Assembly (NCBI GenBank): GCA_027575765.1
Contig: JANBPT010000019.1
Span: 60,364 to 124,363, forward strand
DNA length: 64,000 nt
Direction of reading: 5' to 3'
Origin: Tieghemiomyces parasiticus
Taxonomy: Eukaryota > Kickxellomycota > Dimargaritomycetes > Dimargaritales > Dimargaritaceae
Below the pieces are notes generated by a model that was not told where the DNA came from, did no database searches, and worked only from the letters and a program-made list of their open reading frames with translations. This document shows positions 46,401-56,907 of the stretch, one piece after another. Every line of letters starts with the position of its first letter. Position 1 is the first letter of the stretch. A program made the position numbers and the translations under genes.

Positions 46401-49400
46401 TCGTTCTGTATTGGCCCTGTGTCTAGTCCGGTGTCTTCCACTCCTCCTCACACACACCCGCCTTGGCACCGGCGCTACAGCGACCCCCCCCCCGCTCGCG
46501 CTTCGCCGCTGCCTACACAGATCTATGCGATGACCATCAGCAATCCCCTTGTAAGCACGGTCCCTCCAAGCCCCACAGACCAGCCGCGATTTCACCACCT
46601 CAATGCAACTCCCACACGCTCGCGTAGCCTTCCCGCCACTGCCCGGCCTTCTGGGTGACGTTCACAACGCCACGCCTTACGCGGGCCTGTATGCGCACCA
46701 TATGTGCTGTGGGCTGTCGTTAGGAAAGGGCTCCGTGCCCATCCCCGCCCGCCAGCTCACACGCACTCCACCGTCAATGCCCACCCCCCCTCCCCATCCT
46801 GAGCACTGTGTTTATACATTAGGAAGGGTGGATTACCCACGCTCCGTCGTGAACTATTAGCATATACAGATAGACAGACACCCATCCACACACGCCCAGC
46901 CCTGTCCACGCCGCATGCAAGGCTGTTCGACTCCCGCTCCTCCGCCTATGCTGCCAGGGCCCTATTCCAGCCGGCTGATGCCCTAAAGCGGACCGGGCTG
47001 ACGTTACCTGAGGCCTCGCCACTCCGTCTCCCCTCGGAATCCCGCAGCCCGAACAAGGATCCTGCAGGCGGTCCAATTTGTCTATATTTGCCAACCTGGG
47101 GGAAGGGCTTCCCGTTTAGCGCGCCGCTCCCCCTCCCCTCCCTCCTCTCCACCCGTGCACCGTTTCTATATATATTTTTATTCATGCAATTCCCTATCAC
47201 ATCGTCGTTGGCCTCCCTGGCCTGGATCTACATCGCCCGCCCTTACACTCCTATAGACAGTGCGTGGACTGCTAGTGAGAACGACCATCACCAGTCGCAC
47301 CCTCCAAGTCCGAGCTGCCTATTCCGCTCGAAATAGGCATTTTTAGGTTTCTACATTCGCCTGCCACTACAAACCGGTGCCGTTCGTTACGGCCGGATTC
47401 GACCTTTTCCCTCCCCTCCCCCCACTATCATAGTTCCAAGGCTGACTGGTAAGTCCCTGGTTTTAGAAAAATGGCAATTACAGACCTATCTGTTTAGATT
47501 ATATTGCGTGCGGGCGACGGGGCTGCGCATTTACTCGTCCTCTCTCTACAATAATCAGCTTATGTCGGAGGAAGAGGGGGGGGTGAGTTTCCACGATAGC
47601 TGACCATCAAGAATTCCCCGCCGCCTTCTATTGCTAACGGTCAGCCCTGCCTTCTCTACCCCCCCCTCTCACCCACTCACTCTCCCTTTGTCTCCGGCGT
47701 CTGCTTGAATTCAGTGCTGCTCTTGTATCCCATCTCTGCCGTCACCGCCTCCGGTACCACTCCCGTCCCCTCCCCCAACTAGGCCCTGTCACTCCCTCCT
47801 CCCCCTTTTTCCTTATTCTTCGCAGTGACCTACTCCGCCCGGTCGTCGGCGCTCAGGCATCCCTTATAAAAGTTGCCCCCTTCGCCCTCCACCTTCACCG
47901 TCGATTAGCTTACGCTTCTAGATTTCCCATTCCGAATCCACCTGCTGATTCCCTCCCCTCCTACCCACCTCGGCTACTGCACCTTCATCCCTTGAACTGT
48001 ACCACTACTTCACTCTCGGATACCATATCTGCCACTCAAAACCCCTCTCCGCCCCCTTCCAAGATTGCCTCAAGTTCTTATCCCTCACCTTCTTCTTCGT
48101 ACCACGACCTGCATGCCACATCCTCTCTCTCCTCGTCCGTTCTGCTGCTGGCTTATCCATCCCCCTCCACCGCCACCGATAATCTGTCCATGCTTGCCCG
48201 CCTCCCGTCCTTTGTCCTGACCGACCCACTTCGCATGTTGTCCGACCTCTGACAAACCCCCCCCCACCCACCCTCTGCTTCGTCCAGCACCGCTTGAACC
48301 AACCAGCTTCGCCCTTCACCTCGTCATGATGGTCCGCTCGTCCGCCTGGTGTAACCATCGACTTTGGCTCTTTTCTGGCCTGTACCTTCGCCACGTTCTT
48401 ATGCACCTACTCACCGCTATCTAATTCTACCCCTCATTATATTTATTTGCGAGGCCATTCCGGTAGCTACCGCAGGCAATATCTTCGATTTCTATATTTG
48501 TTTTTTTGGGCCTATTTTTTTTAGTACTGACCTACGTCGACTTTGTCAAACTACCTCCCGCTTTTCCCGTTGATCCCTCCCTCGATACGATTCTAGCACT
48601 CCACAGCATTGACCCTGGTTTGCAGTCTCCCGCTTTGACCTACTACGTCGGGTCCTTTGGCACACTACTACTTTATACCATTCGCTCCACTCGTTTCTAT
48701 TCCAAATTGTTCCCTTGAGGCCGCTCGTCCACATCCCCCTCCCGAGCTGATCAGTTCACTGCACGCCGCGTCAAGGACCCCGTCGACCCCCCCCCCTTCA
48801 GTCTACTACACGCTCGCTTTTTCTTTAATTGGCTCGTCATCCTTGAACACCGCTCTGACGCTTGACAATGTTAGACACCGGCTGTGATTGGTTTCTGTTC
48901 AATATTTAATTTATTATTCTCAGTATTTCTCAGCTTGCCGCGTTGCTACCTTGGTCCCTTACACCCCGTTTTCTCACATCCACACCACTGTTCATCCTAC
49001 TGCACCCGGTCGAACCAGGAATACCATCCGCTACCTAACAAACATCCCACGGCCACGTCGCTTCGACCATATTTGGTAGGTTTGGGCTAGTCCATAGCGT
49101 CAAAGGAGATGAACACATTGAATGGTTTCTGGGGAGAAAAGGCAATACCCCTAGCCTTGAAGCCTCAAATCGAATGGGGGGAGTGGAGGGAGGGGAGTCC
49201 ACACCACACTGGGCTCCTGTCTCTGATCCCAGGCTCTGCCTGATACTGCGGAAGAATGAGTTAGGCTTTCAGGCAGATTGGATTTCTAGCGGGCAGGCAA
49301 AATGCTGGCCAAATGGCCCGACCAGGCCAAGGTTTCCCACGCCTCCGCCTACACTTCCCCTCCTCTGTGGAATTGATGCGGAGTTCCCTTTCCCAGTGGT

Positions 49401-49923
49401 AGGGGCGTTTGTCACACAGCGAGATAGGGGGGGGGACTATCGGCTTGAATGCGCGACACAGCCACGCCGCTCTGCTCCTCTTATCGTCTCCCAAATATGG
49501 GATACGTGCAGCCATGTCAAACCCAAGTGTTGGGCTGCAGACCTGGTGTGCTTCTCCTCAACCTCCCCCCCCCTCCCTTCACTCAGTGTAGTACTGCGCC
49601 CGCCGCTTGTACGTGGGCCCCGATTAGGCTATATTGCCGAATTGCCTGTCGCCTTGTACCCTCATTAACCCCCACCTACACTATCGCTCGTTATTGGAAC
49701 GTATTCTTGCTACACAATTTCCCCTACGTTCCTCTGCCAGCCCACCACGTTTTGCCTCAACTCGACGGCGGTATACACTGACTGATCCCCAGTCAGTACT
49801 ACCAACCCCTGGGCGAGTGCGCGACGTTATCATCAGTCCCGCACTTATTTTGGTTACCTCCATTGGCGGCGCATCCCGAGCTATACCACACCGCCTCCAG
49901 CGACCGACTTGTATTTATCCACT
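43405..49923. other. large gene-poor, pyrimidine-rich tract
   Basis: 6.5 kb with no recognisable protein. From about 45.5 kb onward the plus strand is strongly C/T-rich, with repeated CCTCCC and CCCCTCC runs, up to the sestrin gene. Open frames here are long but Pro/Ser/Leu/Arg-rich, as expected from such composition, and none shows a motif. A tRNA-Ser-like fragment (A-box without B-box) lies near 45001. It may be a long regulatory or untranslated leader region for the downstream plus-strand gene, a non-coding transcript, or an old repeat. Confidence 0.4.
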
Positions 49924-52900
49924 ATGGATATCAACGGTTTATTCCAAGAGGGTAAGTACCAGTTGTTGTCTTCTGAAATGGCGATTCCCGCCCCTCCCCT
50001 CCTGCTGGCATGCCTTCAACTACCCTCCTCCATAGTCGACGCCCGGCACCGGGCTATCCTCTTTAATGTTTCGGCTGCCCTTAATCTGGTTGGTCTGCAT
50101 TGATACCTGATCGTCTATTACTCAGGGGCGCCCTTCAGAGGTTTTTCACCCAACGGAGTTGGCGGTCGAGTGTGTGGCCAGGCGGCCAGGAGGATATAGA
50201 GTCCATACGTGCCGCGGATTATCCGGTTACTGACTTCTACCACCCGTGCGCAATCCGGGGTCTCACTGAACCGTTGCAATACCACAGCCCTGACTTTCAA
50301 TGTCGCCCCGTCTCGTAGCTATACTACGGGAGCCATGCGGACCCTACTTCTCCCCATGTCAGGCTAGCGGAACCGCCGCTATCATTATTCATCGTTTATC
50401 AAAACCTTATGCGTTCAATGGCTAACTGTTCACTATAACTTCACCTTCACTTCCCTTACCCTTCGTCTCATGGTAACTTGATTACTTCGCACCCCATCTC
50501 CTCTACCGCCCCCCCCCCATCGTCTTCTCCAACCCGTTTACGCACTTTCCACTGCCCGCCTGCTCTGCACCACCCCCAGAGCTGGTGGCTTGCCAGTTGA
50601 AACCCAGACTGCTCTACCGGCTCCACGAGGGACTCCGGCCTTTGTTCAGCACCTCAGCCCACACTCGCCAGGTGGCGACGGAGGAACTCTGGACCCAACT
50701 CAAACGTGCTCTGTGCGACACCCGGCCGCCCGGTGGCGCGGCACCCTACCTTCCCACTCGTACCACCACGAGTCGAACCCTGCCCTTCGGTGCTCGGCCG
50801 GCATCCCGCCCACCACCTCCGCCACTATCGGCTCGGTGCGTTTCCTCGCCTTGGAACCCTGTAGGCCCCACTTCTCTACCCTCACCAGGACTGACGTACT
50901 GCTCTCCGCCCGCCATCAGCAGCCCGACCCTACTTAGTCCATGGTCGGCAACGGGAGGTACCTCTCCCGGTGCACCTCTGACTCCACCCTCGCCGTCCTC
51001 TCCGCTCTCGGTGGCGATGCAGCGCACCGACAGCCAGCCGGCGCGGCCGGTAATCGGCGGGGGTGACGACCGGTCCCTCCGCACCCTTACCATCCTGCGT
51101 ACGGTGGCAGCTCTACGACTAAGCGTGAACTGCCCCTTCCCGGAACAGCGCTTGCGTTGGTCTCACTACCTGGGCCGACTCGAGCAGCAGGGGTACCTGA
51201 TCCCCCAGCCGCTTAACGCCTCACCCTCCTTCTTCATCCCCCAGCGCTTCCTTGTCCGCCTCCCACTGCCTACACCACAGACCATGCGGCCCGCGGTCAG
51301 CCCGGCTCCGTTCGAGCGCTCAGCGCAGCCACCATTGTTCAGGCCCGATCCCGCCTTGCCCATCCTAGAGGATGGGCTGGACTGTTCGCCCGAGTCCCGC
51401 AAGGCCGTCCAGTCCCTCTACTGTAGCCAGGGCCTCGTCACCAATCTGGGCCGTGTATTCATGTTCAACCCGGAATTTTTGATAGAAACCTTTATCAACA
51501 TAACCGAAGAAATGCGCACCGCCGGACCTCTACCGCGCGCCGTCGTGTACTACTTAGCCATGATGGCCGGCGCCGAGCTCCAGTGCTACTACAGTGTGTC
51601 CTTATTCCAACGCGAATTTATCCGCTCGGAAGGTACGCTTTCCTGGCTGGACGGACTGCACCGTGCCCCACCCAAGATCCAGGCACTGGGGTATCTCAAC
51701 TCCCTGCTGGCCAAACGGCCTTGGAGCGTCTCCGCTGAACACTTTGACTTACTGAGTCGGGGCCGTTGTGATATCCAGGCCATGCGGGCGGCTACTCACC
51801 GTCGGGAACGGATCCTGTTCGGAGCCGACTACGACGCCGAGCGTGGACCGGGCGACCAGTACGGGCCCCCGGTGCCCATGCTCGTCCCGGGGGTTGCCCT
51901 CCCCGCAGACGGTGCCCGAGTGGTTGCTGATAGTTGGTCGGCGGCCGACCTCTGCCACGCCGTGTTTGTACTTACTACCTGCCAGGCCTTCAGCGCCTTG
52001 GCCCTCAGCTGCGGAGTAGTACCTGAAGTGGACGTGCCCGGAGGCTTTGTGATCACTACCGGCACGCGCGATGCGGTTGCCTCCCCGGGTACCCAGTGTG
52101 CGCGCCAGGCCCGGGCCGCTGCAGAGCTGGCCGCCGATCCGTTCTTCAACCACATCGCCCAGCAGGTGGACGAGTACCTTTTTATCAATCCAGCTACCCG
52201 CGTCCTAGTGCGGCCGTGTGAACCGCCTTCACTGTTACCGCGCGCGGCTGACGCACCCGTGACCGACGGTGCCACTTGGCGGCTGCTGTCGGCCCTGCGC
52301 CACCAGTCCGAGGGCCTCAACTTGCGCCCCGTGAGTCCGTTGGGTGTCTCCCTCCCCGAACCGCTTGACGCTTGCCCCGCCGCTGGTAGTCCACCCGCCG
52401 AACGCCATCGCGATTTGGCCTTTCCTCCGCTGTCTCAGTCAGCCGGCAGTATCGGTATCTCTGACCCGATATTTGCCATGGATGACCTGGTCATTGTACA
52501 CCACCCGACTCACCATCACCACCGTAGTCAGCCCTTTGATGTGCCAACCCGCCCCTCCGCCGATCACTTGGCTACTGGGTATGTGACTGCTCCCGCGTCG
52601 GACATTCAATCCATCATCCCTGGCCCTGTGACGGTGGCAGTTCCCGGTCTGGCTACCTGCACCTCTGAAGAGGGCACGGTGACCTCCTCCACGTCACCCG
52701 TCCCGCGCCCTGTCCCGCTCCTCCCCCCGGGCGTAATCGACGTGGCCAACACGCACCACCCGTCCTTCACACCGTTTAAGCGATACACCCTGGAGTGCCG
52801 ACGATTCGCCCTGCCGCCCGAGCAGCAGGTCCGGCAGCATGACCATCCGATGCACCTGGTCGGACCGGCCGATGTCTTCCAGCACGACCTGAGCTGGGAA

Positions 52901-53359
52901 AATGACGGCCATTGGCGCTTAGCCGAGCACCTCCCCCAGCATGCCGAGCGGGTCCACCGCGAGCTCTATGTCATATCGCACTGTACGGATGGTACGCTAG
53001 GGTCCCACGTGGACTACGGGGATCTCGATACTCCCTGGACCGCCGGCGACGGTGCGGAAACGTCGGCGGTCATTGATACTCGGCCCTTCCGGGAAGCCGT
53101 CTGGCGGTACACCCAAACCTTGTTTGGGATTCACGTGTCCGATTACGCGTACGACGACCTCCGCCACTACCTTTCGGAGGACCTGCAACGCTATATCCGA
53201 AAGGTAGCCTGCCACTCCCATCTCGTCACCCCGCACGATTTCCACGGGGAGATGGGGAGCTGCTTCCGTATTGACGAGACGTGCCACATTAACCTGATCG
53301 TTTGCCAGGCCAAGCGGTGTGCTGCCATGGTGCTTGCCCTGCGCAAGCTGAGCAAGTGA
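49924..53359 (+). CDS. sestrin family protein (stress and leucine-sensing regulator of TORC1)
   Basis: Sestrins bind GATOR2 and restrain TORC1; animal SESN2 also senses leucine. Exon 1 (49924..49951) gives MDINGLFQE, and exon 2 (50580..53359, acceptor CACCCCCAG) joins in phase 1: 935 residues, about twice animal sestrins. Residues 60-160 are a Pro/Ser/Thr-rich insert. The N-terminal sestrin helical (AhpD-like) domain is at about 285-405: PLPRAVVYYLAMMAGAELQC, SWLDGLHRAPPKIQALG, NSLLAKRPW. Residues 570-750 are another low-complexity region with a His run. The C-terminal domain (about 765-935) has HDLSWENDGHWRL, DTRPFREAVWRYTQTLFGI, YAYDDLRHYLSEDLQRYI and ETCHINLIVCQAKR, an unmistakable sestrin end. 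Cys and Tyr of the redox centre remain but the His is Phe (see findings). The first exon could be different, as the intron is 628 nt long. Confidence 0.9.
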
Positions 53360-53398
53360 AAACAACAGCAAACCAGCAAACGATACGGCGGCTTCTGG

Positions 53399-53450
53399 TG
53401 TGTGTGTGTGTGTAATTTCGCTGGATAATCTTTCTCTCTCTCTCTCTCTC
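53399..53450. repeat. (TG)n and (TC)n microsatellites
   Basis: TG repeat at 53399-53413 and TC repeat at 53433-53450, in the 548-bp gap between the convergent sestrin and PRMT5 stop codons, likely in the 3' UTR. The rest of the gap has no gene. Confidence 0.8.
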
Positions 53451-53906
53451 GGACGCAGCACCTCATTTTCTATACCTGTAGAGGGCTGACTCGTCCACCA
53501 CCTGCCTCTTACAACCTGTACACACACGCATACACACGGTGTCTTTGACAGCCCCCCCTTCCCCTGAGTCCCATCTACATCCTTTACCATACCACCTAGT
53601 AATCCATGAATCATGGCTTGTTACATGCGTGGCTTCCACTACCATTACTTCCAATATAAATCTAATGAATCCCAAAGTATGCCCCTCATTTCTACCTGTC
53701 CTATATGAAATGTATCCGGTCATAGCTGGTCTAGCGAAGGACAACAGCGTGTTGATTCTTCGGTATATATTATTTAGTGGTATACCGGGGCAGTACCGAG
53801 AGAGATATGAGCGGGGAGAATGCAGCGGGTGGAATAGTAACCGGTTGTTGGTGTTTTTTTTAAAAGATAAAACGTTGTACCTGTCTATAATAAATAATAG
53901 TAGTAA

Positions 53907-56309
53907 TTAGAGTCCGATCCAGTAGGCGCTGCCGTTGAGGTTATGAATAGAACTGGACACGGTGGTGACAGGCTGGCGACAATGCACCGTGGCCGACGGC
54001 CCAACGGCCGTCAAGGCCTCGTCCTCCGGGACCTCGACTTGGGAGGCGGGTACGGCACTCTGGACGGTAACCGACCATTCGTACCATACTTTCGCCGCCG
54101 ACGTGAGCCGCCAGAGGTGGGTGGTGACGGTAGCGCCCTCCGGGACGAGGATCGGCACCTTGAGCGGGAAGAAAATGGGGAACCAGCTAAACATACCGGG
54201 GGTATGGGTATCGGGTCGGATGCTTAGGGTCACGTCACCGTAAAGGACGGAATCAAAGTAACCCGCCAGGCCATGGATCAGGGTGGCCTTGCCGTTACGG
54301 AAGGAGTTGACGGCGTAACGCGTGTTGTGCTGGTTATCGGTACGCACCGGTAGCGTGAGGTCACCGGTTTCACATGTCGTTGCCGCGGCCGCTGGGTTAC
54401 CGGCAGTACGATTATTATTATTACTACTACTACTACAACCACTATCGCCCGTTTCCTTGCCGGTGGTGGTGGTGGTGGCCGAAGTGAGCACCGGGCTCGG
54501 ATGCACAAATTCCCACACCTTCTGCGCCGGGTACAAACAATCCACGGCGTCAAACAGGACCACGAACGGGGTTTGGAAATGGGCCGGTCCGTTAAGGGCG
54601 GCGACCTGGCTGTACAATTTAGAGGAGGACAAGGGTGCCAGGTACGATGCGTACGACTGTGGGATGGAGATGCCGTCCGGTTTGAGCAGCCGTTGCTGGG
54701 CCCCGTCTAAGCATTCCGGGGAGAGTTCGTTATCACCAAAGGAGCCCAGGAGCTCCGAGACTAAAATATCGGCCCGCTCGGCCGGCGTGGTCGGCGCCCA
54801 GTACCGCATGTCGCCGTACACGATCGTCACGCGTTCCTTCCAGCTGTGCGCCTTGCGCCGCTGGAGGGTAACGAACGCGTTTGGGTTTTTCTCGAGCGCA
54901 TAAACCTTGACCCGTCGGCCCGCCCGTTCCGCCGCCGCCAGACTACGGTCCACCAAGGGGCCCCGGCCGGCGCCCACCACAAAAATGATGGCGGCCTGGT
55001 CCTCGTTGGTCTGGTTGGCCGCCGGGTGGCGGTCTAGTAGCGCTTGGTAGATGGCCCGCTCGTACTGTTGGTACTTAATGGGGTCCTGCTCGAAGGTGGC
55101 GTAGGTGGCCGATTCCAGGTGGTCCATCAGCGGCTGGAGGGGCGACTGGAGATAGTCCTTGTAGCTCGCCGTGAATTTCTCCAGGGCAGCCGTGGAACCG
55201 TCGGCCTCGGCCGCACTGATCCCATCGGCGGTGGTGACGGGGGCACCAATCGCCGCACTGGCGGCGGCGGGGGCGACCAAGTACCGCAAAAACTTTTGGT
55301 GATTACCCGTATCGCAGGTGGAGTCCGTGTCGTCCAGCATAGTGGAGGTCACGGGCCCAGCCTCTTCAACGATGAAATAATTGGTGAAGTGGTGCAACCG
55401 GCGGACCAGGTTCTGGTGGGCCTTAGTCAGGACCGGGTAGCCTTTGGCGTTGACGATGAAGGTCGAAGTGGGTACAATGACGCACTTGAGGGGTTCGGCG
55501 AACCACCGGTTGATGCGGTCCTGTTCGGGAAGGTCTTCGTTGACCACCAGAGCCACCTGCAATCGCGGAGAGTGCTCGCACATTTGCTTAAGCACTGTCC
55601 AATGTTTCCAGGCGTCGTCATCGTCGTCGCCAACCCGGCTTTCGGTATGGGCCACTGGCGAGGTTTGGGCCGCAAACGCGGATGGCGGGGCGCTCGGCTG
55701 CGACGAGGTATCGATCGAGCCGCCAAAGGAGCTGAAGATTCGCTGGGTGGCCCTTCGGTGGGCCGGGTCACTTCCGCTTAACGGTACGCGAACCCAAATC
55801 TGTAGGAAAGGATAGTCATGAAGGGCGCGACAGATCAGGCGGGCATAATTGATAAACGACTGGGGGGTGCTGCTGCTGTCCGGGGCTCCCTGTGAGGGAG
55901 CCGGCGTGGTCAACTGGGTCAAATCGGGCAGGATGATGGCCGAAATACCAATATGGGCGGCCCACGACAGCTCCTTCTCAAACACGCGCTCGGCGAGGTA
56001 CCGCTCAGCCGGGTCAATCGAGTCGGGACGAATCCAGTCAGCGGTGAGTCCCACCACCCGCTCACCACTCTCCGCGGTCCGAATGTATAGATCGGCCATG
56101 TCAAACGGCGCCGTGACCGCCCGGTAGCGATCCTCATAGTCGGTCAGGTCAGCTAGGGCGCCCGTCATTTTGCGGCGGAAGCGGTCGTTACTGATAGGCA
56201 CCACGATAAAATCATGGCCGCTTTCGTCGCATTGGTCTAGCTTGATGGCTAGCTCGCGGTCCAGGATCAGCGGGCTGACGCCCAGGGTGATGGTGTGCGG
56301 GTCAGGCAT
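53907..56309 (-). CDS. HSL7: PRMT5 (Hsl7/Skb1), type II protein arginine methyltransferase
   Basis: Makes symmetric dimethylarginine on Sm proteins and histones; in yeasts it also acts on the morphogenesis checkpoint. Single exon, 800 residues. Residues 1-310 form the TIM-barrel (GISAIILPDLTQL, FLQIWVRVPLSG, VALVVNEDLPEQDRINRWF). The linker LMDHLESATYATFEQDPIKY contains the Phe that makes PRMT5 give symmetric products. SAM site VVGAGRGPLV at 444-453, ALEKNPNA at 471-478, and double-E loop SELLGSFGDNELSPECLDG at 518-536. The beta-barrel domain ends with the family terminus SSSIHNLNGSAYWIGL. Two insertions: about 203-232 (Ser/Pro then Asp-rich) and about 610-650 (Thr, Ser, Asn runs; trinucleotide repeat DNA at 54411-54437). 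Its cofactor pICln is at the left of the window. Confidence 0.95.
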   Translation of the reverse strand: MPDPHTITLGVSPLILDRELAIKLDQCDESGHDFIVVPISNDRFRRKMTGALADLTDYEDRYRAVTAPFDMADLYIRTAESGERVVGLTADWIRPDSIDPAERYLAERVFEKELSWAAHIGISAIILPDLTQLTTPAPSQGAPDSSSTPQSFINYARLICRALHDYPFLQIWVRVPLSGSDPAHRRATQRIFSSFGGSIDTSSQPSAPPSAFAAQTSPVAHTESRVGDDDDDAWKHWTVLKQMCEHSPRLQVALVVNEDLPEQDRINRWFAEPLKCVIVPTSTFIVNAKGYPVLTKAHQNLVRRLHHFTNYFIVEEAGPVTSTMLDDTDSTCDTGNHQKFLRYLVAPAAASAAIGAPVTTADGISAAEADGSTAALEKFTASYKDYLQSPLQPLMDHLESATYATFEQDPIKYQQYERAIYQALLDRHPAANQTNEDQAAIIFVVGAGRGPLVDRSLAAAERAGRRVKVYALEKNPNAFVTLQRRKAHSWKERVTIVYGDMRYWAPTTPAERADILVSELLGSFGDNELSPECLDGAQQRLLKPDGISIPQSYASYLAPLSSSKLYSQVAALNGPAHFQTPFVVLFDAVDCLYPAQKVWEFVHPSPVLTSATTTTTGKETGDSGCSSSSNNNNRTAGNPAAAATTCETGDLTLPVRTDNQHNTRYAVNSFRNGKATLIHGLAGYFDSVLYGDVTLSIRPDTHTPGMFSWFPIFFPLKVPILVPEGATVTTHLWRLTSAAKVWYEWSVTVQSAVPASQVEVPEDEALTAVGPSATVHCRQPVTTVSSSIHNLNGSAYWIGL

Positions 56310-56907
56310 AGCGAAGCGGAGGGAAATCGAGTAGAGGGGTGTGAAGGAGGGGGAGGAGTATCAAGGCCAGACTAAAGGGTACGAAATAGAGGAAAATAGC
56401 TTTGGGCTCTCGATAATAAAAGGTGAGATAAATATCGTTCGAAGGAGTTTGGGGAAGGAACGTTAACCTCAAGCCGTCGGGTGATACGGACGGCGGGCGG
56501 TAGGGTCGGAAGAACTCCGAAATGGGAGGACCCCGAGAGGGGAAACGATAGCTGCGGCCGTGGGATTTTACCCGACTGCTATCCTTCGCTGGCTGTAGTT
56601 ACCAAGGAGGAAAAAAAAAATTGAGGCCAGCAATATCACGGATTTTAAGAGTGCTATAAGGTACCATCCACCTAGAGCGTGTCTATTCGATAATGTCACT
56701 AGGTCCCACAGCCAGTGGCCGCAGGCCAATCGGCACATACCTACCAATCTCATGAGTGATCTAATGACCGTGGTTCACTTAATTTTAACAATAACCCTTC
56801 CACCGCCTCCTAAGGCAGCCCCGTTCGGTTCCTTGGCGCCGCTAAAAACAATACAGTCTCCCGCCTCTCTCACCACGCTTGGTGTCATTAATAATCCCAC
56901 CCAATGG
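56310..56907. other. PRMT5 promoter side and MSM1 3' side
   Basis: 600 bp, no gene seen. An A-run at 56610-56620. Confidence 0.5.

Noticed and set aside
55044..55781. 245-codon plus-strand open frame
   Set aside because: Antisense to PRMT5; rich in Gly, Val and Arg as expected of a mirror frame, with no motif.
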